NCBI GenBank assembly: GCA_052174495.1
Contig: JBQMRR010000108.1
Span: 1-12,130, forward strand
DNA from: Arsenophonus sp052174495
GTDB lineage: Bacteria; Pseudomonadota; Gammaproteobacteria; Enterobacterales; Enterobacteriaceae
Direction: 5' to 3'
DNA length: 12,130 nt
Part shown: in pieces, positions 8,901-12,130 of the stretch
How positions within the stretch are numbered: the stretch's first letter is position 1
Layout: each line of letters starts with the position of its first letter
Notes under the pieces: generated by a model
Databases searched by the model: none
The model's input: only the letters and a program-made list of their open reading frames with translations
What the model was told of the DNA's origin: nothing
Translations under genes and position numbers: made by a program

Positions 8901-10193
8901 ACGATGCAGCGTTGGAGCACGGTTTAACATTACTGGATGTTCACGAATCACTTCATCGAGAATATCCCAGACAATAGCTTCTTCACGCTCAACCATCTTC
9001 TTGGCTGCTTTAATCGTTGTCGCTAATCCACGTAATTCTAATTTACCATAAATAAATGGTTTAAATAATTCTAATGCCATTCTTTTAGGTAAACCACATT
9101 GATGCAGGCGAAGATAAGGACCAACCGTGATAACAGAACGACCTGAGTAATCAACACGCTTACCCAGTAAGTTCTGACGAAAACGACCTTGCTTGCCTTT
9201 AATCATATCAGCTAAAGATTTTAGAGGACGTTTATTTGAACCAGTAATTGCACGACCACGACGGCCATTATCCAGTAGTGCATCAACTGCTTCTTGTAAC
9301 ATTCGTTTTTCATTACGTACAATGATATCAGGGGCAGCTAAATCTAATAAACGCTTTAAACGATTATTGCGGTTAATAACGCGACGATATAAATCATTTA
9401 AATCAGAAGTTGCAAAACGGCCACCATCTAGTGGAACAAGCGGACGCAAATCTGGCGGTAATACTGGTAGTACATTCAGAATCATCCACTCAGGCTTATT
9501 GCTTGATTGAATAAATGCTTCTAGCAGTTTAATACGCTTAGTTAATTTTTTTCGTTTAGTTTCAGAGTTAGTTATATTTAACTCTTCACGTAGAACTTCA
9601 CATTCTTTCTCTAAATCAAGATTTTTTAGCAAAGATTGGATCGATTCTGCGCCCATTTTAGCATCAAACTCATCACCAAACTCTTCTAAAGCATCAAGAT
9701 ATTGTTCTTCAGTTAAGATTTGTCCAAGCTCTAAGCTTGTCATACCTCTTTCGATCACAACATAAGATTCAAAATAGAGTACCCGCTCAATATCACGTAA
9801 AGGCATATCAAGTAATAAACCAATACGTGACGGTAATGATTTTAAAAACCAGATATGTGCTGTCGGTGAAGCTAACTCAATATGACCCATACGCTCACGA
9901 CGTACTTTAGTCTGAGTGACCTCAACACCACATTTTTCACAAATCACACCTCGGTGTTTTAATCGTTTATATTTACCACATAAACATTCATAATCTTTAA
10001 CTGGCCCAAAGATACGTGCACAAAAAAGACCATCACGCTCAGGCTTGAACGTACGATAGTTAATAGTTTCTGGCTTTTTTACTTCACCAAATGACCATGA
10101 ACGAATCATATCTGGAGAGGCAAGAGTAATCTTGATCGCATCAAACTCTTCTGTTTTAGTCTGCGCTTTCAAAAACTTTAATAAGTCTTTCAC
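5973..10193 (-). CDS. rpoC: DNA-directed RNA polymerase subunit beta', complete
   Basis: Beta' forms one wall of the RNA polymerase cleft and carries the catalytic magnesium. The product has 1406 residues, against 1407 in E. coli, and aligns nearly end to end. The first zinc site has Cys70, Cys72, Cys85 and Cys88 in CLCGKYKRLKHRGVICEKC. The active-site motif NADFDGDQMAVHVPL, with three magnesium-binding Asp, is near 458-472. The bridge helix and second zinc site follow (DCSTHDG, then SCETDFGVCAKC), then the trigger loop GEPGTQLTMRTFHIGG near 922-937. The lineage-specific insert SI3 of gammaproteobacteria follows, one or two residues shorter than in E. coli. The C-terminus (SADEATANLAELLNAG) holds the omega-contacting region. 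The start codon is GTG, as in E. coli, and the following residues KDLLKFLKAQTKTEEF match exactly. It is cotranscribed with rpoB and ends at the hairpin terminator 15 bases downstream. No frameshift or missing key residue was seen. Confidence 0.99.
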   Translation of the reverse strand: MKDLLKFLKAQTKTEEFDAIKITLASPDMIRSWSFGEVKKPETINYRTFKPERDGLFCARIFGPVKDYECLCGKYKRLKHRGVICEKCGVEVTQTKVRRERMGHIELASPTAHIWFLKSLPSRIGLLLDMPLRDIERVLYFESYVVIERGMTSLELGQILTEEQYLDALEEFGDEFDAKMGAESIQSLLKNLDLEKECEVLREELNITNSETKRKKLTKRIKLLEAFIQSSNKPEWMILNVLPVLPPDLRPLVPLDGGRFATSDLNDLYRRVINRNNRLKRLLDLAAPDIIVRNEKRMLQEAVDALLDNGRRGRAITGSNKRPLKSLADMIKGKQGRFRQNLLGKRVDYSGRSVITVGPYLRLHQCGLPKRMALELFKPFIYGKLELRGLATTIKAAKKMVEREEAIVWDILDEVIREHPVMLNRAPTLHRLGIQAFEPILIEGKAIQLHPLVCAAYNADFDGDQMAVHVPLTLEAQLEARALMMSTNNILSPASGEPIIVPSQDVVLGLYYMTRDCVNAKGENMILSGPKEAERVYRTGLASLHARVKVRITEEVHDGEGNIKVVTQLVNTTIGRAILWMIVPKGLPYSLVNQPLGKKAISKMLNTCYRILDLKPTVIFADQIMYTGFAYAARSGASVGIDDMIIPKKKASIIGEAESEVAEIQEQFQSGLVTAGERYNKVIDIWAAANERVAKAMMENLSTETVVNRDGQNEQQVSFNSIFMMADSGARGSAAQIRQLAGMRGLMAKPDGSIIETPITANFREGLNVLQYFISTHGARKGLADTALKTANSGYLTRRLVDVAQDLVITENDCSTHDGILMTPVIEGGDVKEPLRERVLGRVIAEDVLVPGTANILIPRNTLLSEKWCDELEVNSIDSVKVRSVVSCETDFGVCAKCYGRDLARGHIINKGEAVGVIAAQSIGEPGTQLTMRTFHIGGAASRAAAESSIQVCNKGNIKLINAKFVKNSEGHLVITSRNTELRVLDAFGRTKENYKVPYGAHLNKDDDVNAGETIANWDPHTMPIISEVTGIIRFSDMADGQSIIRQTDEITGLSSIVVLDTAERAAGSKDLRPALRVVDTKGNDVLIPGTDMPAQYFLPGKAIVQLDDGTAINIGDTLARIPQESGGTKDITGGLPRVADLFEARRPKEPAILAEISGIISFGKETKGKRRLVITPIDGDESYEEMIPKWRQLNVFEGEIVERGDVISDGPESPHDILRLRGAHAVARYITNEVQEVYRLQGVKINDKHIEVIVRQMLRKVTIVDVGNSEFLEGEQVEYARVKIANRKLKQKDKVPATFSRHLLGITKASLATESFISAASFQETTRVLTEAAVAGKRDELRGLKENVIVGRLIPAGTGYAYHQDRMRRRHMVNEPIEVLQVSADEATANLAELLNAGFSNRDHE

Positions 10194-10199
10194 GGAATG

Positions 10200-10205
10200 T
10201 TTCCT
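10200..10205 (-). promoter_or_regulatory. Ribosome binding site of rpoC
   Basis: AGGAAA on the minus strand, six bases before the GTG start. The surrounding AACTCCGACAGGA resembles the segment before rpoC in E. coli (AACTCCGACGGGA), so the leader is conserved. This decides the GTG start at 10191-10193. Confidence 0.75.
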
Positions 10206-10274
10206 GTCGGAGTTAAACCTACGAAGAAGAAGCGGTTTTTAGCTACTCCTTCCTAAACTAGTATAATACTTTAT

Positions 10275-10298
10275 AAAGCTAAGTAGAGACTAAGCTTT
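10275..10298 (-). other. Hairpin in the rpoB-rpoC spacer
   Basis: AAAGCTTAG and CTTAGCTTT pair with a single T-T mismatch around a six-base loop, 13 bases after the rpoB stop, inside the 118-base rpoB-rpoC spacer. It is AT-rich and lacks a downstream U-run, so it is not a convincing terminator. It might affect mRNA processing or stability between the two genes; that role is inference. Confidence 0.4.
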
Positions 10299-10311
10299 AC
10301 AACATCATTTA

Positions 10312-12130
10312 TTACTCATCTTCCAATTCGATGTTAATACCTAACGAGCGTATCTCTTTCAATAATACATTGAAAGATTCTGGCATCCCTGCTTCCATCT
10401 GATGATTGCCGTCTACGATGTTTTTGTACATCTTAGTACGTCCGTTCACATCATCGGATTTGACGGTGAGCATTTCTTGCAAGATATAAGCAGCGCCATA
10501 TGCTTCTAGAGCCCAAACTTCCATCTCACCAAAACGCTGACCACCAAACTGTGCTTTACCACCCAACGGTTGTTGAGTAACCAGACTATAGGAGCCTGTT
10601 GAACGTGCATGCATTTTATCATCAACAAGATGATTCAGTTTCAGCATATACATATAGCCAACTGTCACTTGACGTTCAAATTTCTCGCCTGTACAACCAT
10701 CATACAATGTAATCTGCCCAGAAGTTGGTAACTCAGCTAAAGTCAATAGTTCTTTGATTTCATTTTCTTTTGCACCATCAAAGACTGGTGTTGCAATTGG
10801 AATACCATTTTTTAAATTATCTGCTAATCTCAGAACTTCTTCATCAGAAAATATACTTAGATTAACTTTCTGGCGAGGATCATCTCCTAAATCATAAGCT
10901 TTTTGAATAAATTCTCTTAATCTGACTACTTTACGTTCTTCTTTCAGCATGATATTGATCTTATCTCCAATGCCTTTGGCAGCCATTCCCAAATGAGTTT
11001 CCAGAATTTGTCCAATATTCATACGTGATGGTACGCCAAGTGGGTTTAAAACGATATCAACATGGTTACCACTTTCATCGTAAGGCATGTCTTCAACAGG
11101 GTTAATTTTTGAAATGACTCCTTTATTACCATGCCGGCCGGCTATTTTATCGCCAAGTTGAATTTGACGTTTTACTGCTAAAAAAACTTTAACAATTTTT
11201 AATACGCCTGGCGCTAGATCATCTCCTTGAGTGATCTTGCGACGTTTAGCCTCTAGTTTTTTCTCAAATTCAGCTTTAAGCTCATTATATTGCTCAGCTA
11301 ATTGTTTTAACTGATCTTGTTTTTCTTCATATTTTAAAGATAATCCTAACCAACGTTCATGTGGTAATTTATCTAGTTTTTCACCTTCAATACCGCTATT
11401 AGTTAATACTGCTCGGATACGAGCAAATAAACCTGTTTCAAAGATACGCAACTCTTCAGTTAAGTCTTTCTTTGCATCATGAAGCTGCATTTCTTCAATT
11501 TCTAACGCACGTTTATCTTTCTCTACGCCATCACGCGTAAATATTTGAACATCAATAACTGTTGCTGATACTCCATTTGGTACTTTCAGTGAAGAATCTT
11601 TGACGTCAGAAGCTTTTTCACCAAAAATAGCACGTAACAATTTCTCTTCTGGCGTTAATTGTGTTTCACCTTTTGGTGTTACCTTACCAACCAGAATATC
11701 GCCTCCCGTTACTTCTGCACCGATATAAACAATACCTGATTCATCTAATTTAGATAATGCAGCTTCACCTACGTTAGGAATATCTGCTGTAATTTCTTCT
11801 GGCCCTAATTTAGTATCACGCGATACACAAGCTAATTCCTGGATATGAATAGTAGTAAAACGATCTTCCTGTACCACTCGTTCGGATACTAAAATAGAAT
11901 CTTCAAAGTTATAACCATTCCAAGGCATGAATGCCACACGCATATTTTGCCCAAGTGCTAATTCACCTAAATCTGTTGATGGTCCATCAGCCAAAACATC
12001 GCCACGTTCAATCGGATCACCAAGCGAAACACATGGCATCTGATTAATGCAAGTGTTCTGATTGGAACGCGTATATTTAGTAAGATTGTAGATATCAATG
12101 CCGGATTTACCAAGATGCATTTCATCTTCA
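10312..12130 (-). CDS. rpoB: DNA-directed RNA polymerase subunit beta, C-terminal part (5' end beyond the window)
   Basis: Beta forms the other half of the polymerase active centre. The reading frame continues off the right edge: the codons beyond the Met at 12118-12120 read Glu-Asp-Glu, as in E. coli EDEMYPGEAGIDIYNL, so that Met is internal and not a start. The window holds residues equivalent to about 738-1342 with no visible indel. Present are FMPWNGYNFEDSI (Glu813, Asp814 in E. coli numbering), GRHGNKGVISK with the active-site lysines Lys1065 and Lys1073, the GVPSRMNIGQILETHLG clamp segment, and LNHLVDDKMHARSTGSYS with His1237. The C-terminus ends SLGINIELEDE, as in E. coli. Where E. coli reads PGDKMAGRHGNKG this protein reads LGDKIAGRHGNKG. 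The rifampicin-resistance region lies outside the window. rpoC follows after 118 bases. Confidence 0.98.
   Translation of the reverse strand, partial: EDEMHLGKSGIDIYNLTKYTRSNQNTCINQMPCVSLGDPIERGDVLADGPSTDLGELALGQNMRVAFMPWNGYNFEDSILVSERVVQEDRFTTIHIQELACVSRDTKLGPEEITADIPNVGEAALSKLDESGIVYIGAEVTGGDILVGKVTPKGETQLTPEEKLLRAIFGEKASDVKDSSLKVPNGVSATVIDVQIFTRDGVEKDKRALEIEEMQLHDAKKDLTEELRIFETGLFARIRAVLTNSGIEGEKLDKLPHERWLGLSLKYEEKQDQLKQLAEQYNELKAEFEKKLEAKRRKITQGDDLAPGVLKIVKVFLAVKRQIQLGDKIAGRHGNKGVISKINPVEDMPYDESGNHVDIVLNPLGVPSRMNIGQILETHLGMAAKGIGDKINIMLKEERKVVRLREFIQKAYDLGDDPRQKVNLSIFSDEEVLRLADNLKNGIPIATPVFDGAKENEIKELLTLAELPTSGQITLYDGCTGEKFERQVTVGYMYMLKLNHLVDDKMHARSTGSYSLVTQQPLGGKAQFGGQRFGEMEVWALEAYGAAYILQEMLTVKSDDVNGRTKMYKNIVDGNHQMEAGMPESFNVLLKEIRSLGINIELEDE

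Noticed and set aside
9193..9510. 105-codon plus-strand open frame opposite rpoC
   Set aside because: Arg- and Ser-rich antisense translation of a highly conserved rpoC segment, typical of shadow frames.

Overview
The window comes from a gammaproteobacterium of the order Enterobacterales whose genome is being eroded. The intact proteins are very close to Escherichia coli RpoB, RpoC and Fmt, yet the DNA is AT-rich and about 40% of it no longer codes. AT-rich decaying DNA, several dead insertion sequences and broken housekeeping genes suggest a host-restricted insect symbiont, perhaps Arsenophonus-like. The order is well supported; the genus is a guess.

Layout. Bases 1-1060 hold a wrecked IS256-family (Mutator-type) transposase on the minus strand that runs off the left edge. 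Bases 1070-1371 hold the decayed start of rsmB (16S rRNA m5C967 methyltransferase), cut off by that element. Bases 1425-2387 are an intact fmt (Met-tRNA formyltransferase). Bases 2421-2935 are a full-length but dead def (peptide deformylase). So the ancestral def-fmt-rsmB operon, all on the minus strand, survives only as fmt. Bases 3150-4540 are a second dead copy of the transposase (minus strand). Bases 4520-5290 are a third, lacking its N-terminal part and pointing the other way (plus strand). Bases 5291-5920 are AT-rich DNA in which I recognise nothing.

From 5921 to the right edge lies the 3' part of the rpoBC operon on the minus strand: a strong hairpin terminator (5921-5957), complete rpoC (5973-10193, GTG start), a 118-base spacer, and the last ~605 codons of rpoB (10312 to beyond 12130).

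How it fits together. RpoB and RpoC form the catalytic core of RNA polymerase. Fmt formylates the initiator Met-tRNA, and Def should later remove that formyl group; here Fmt is kept and the adjacent Def is dead. In E. coli rpoBC and def-fmt are far apart, so their closeness here, with two inverted transposase relics between them, points to an IS-associated rearrangement. I did not find a new defence, metabolic or mobile system. The notable biology is the broken def-fmt-rsmB operon and the diverged transposase relics.
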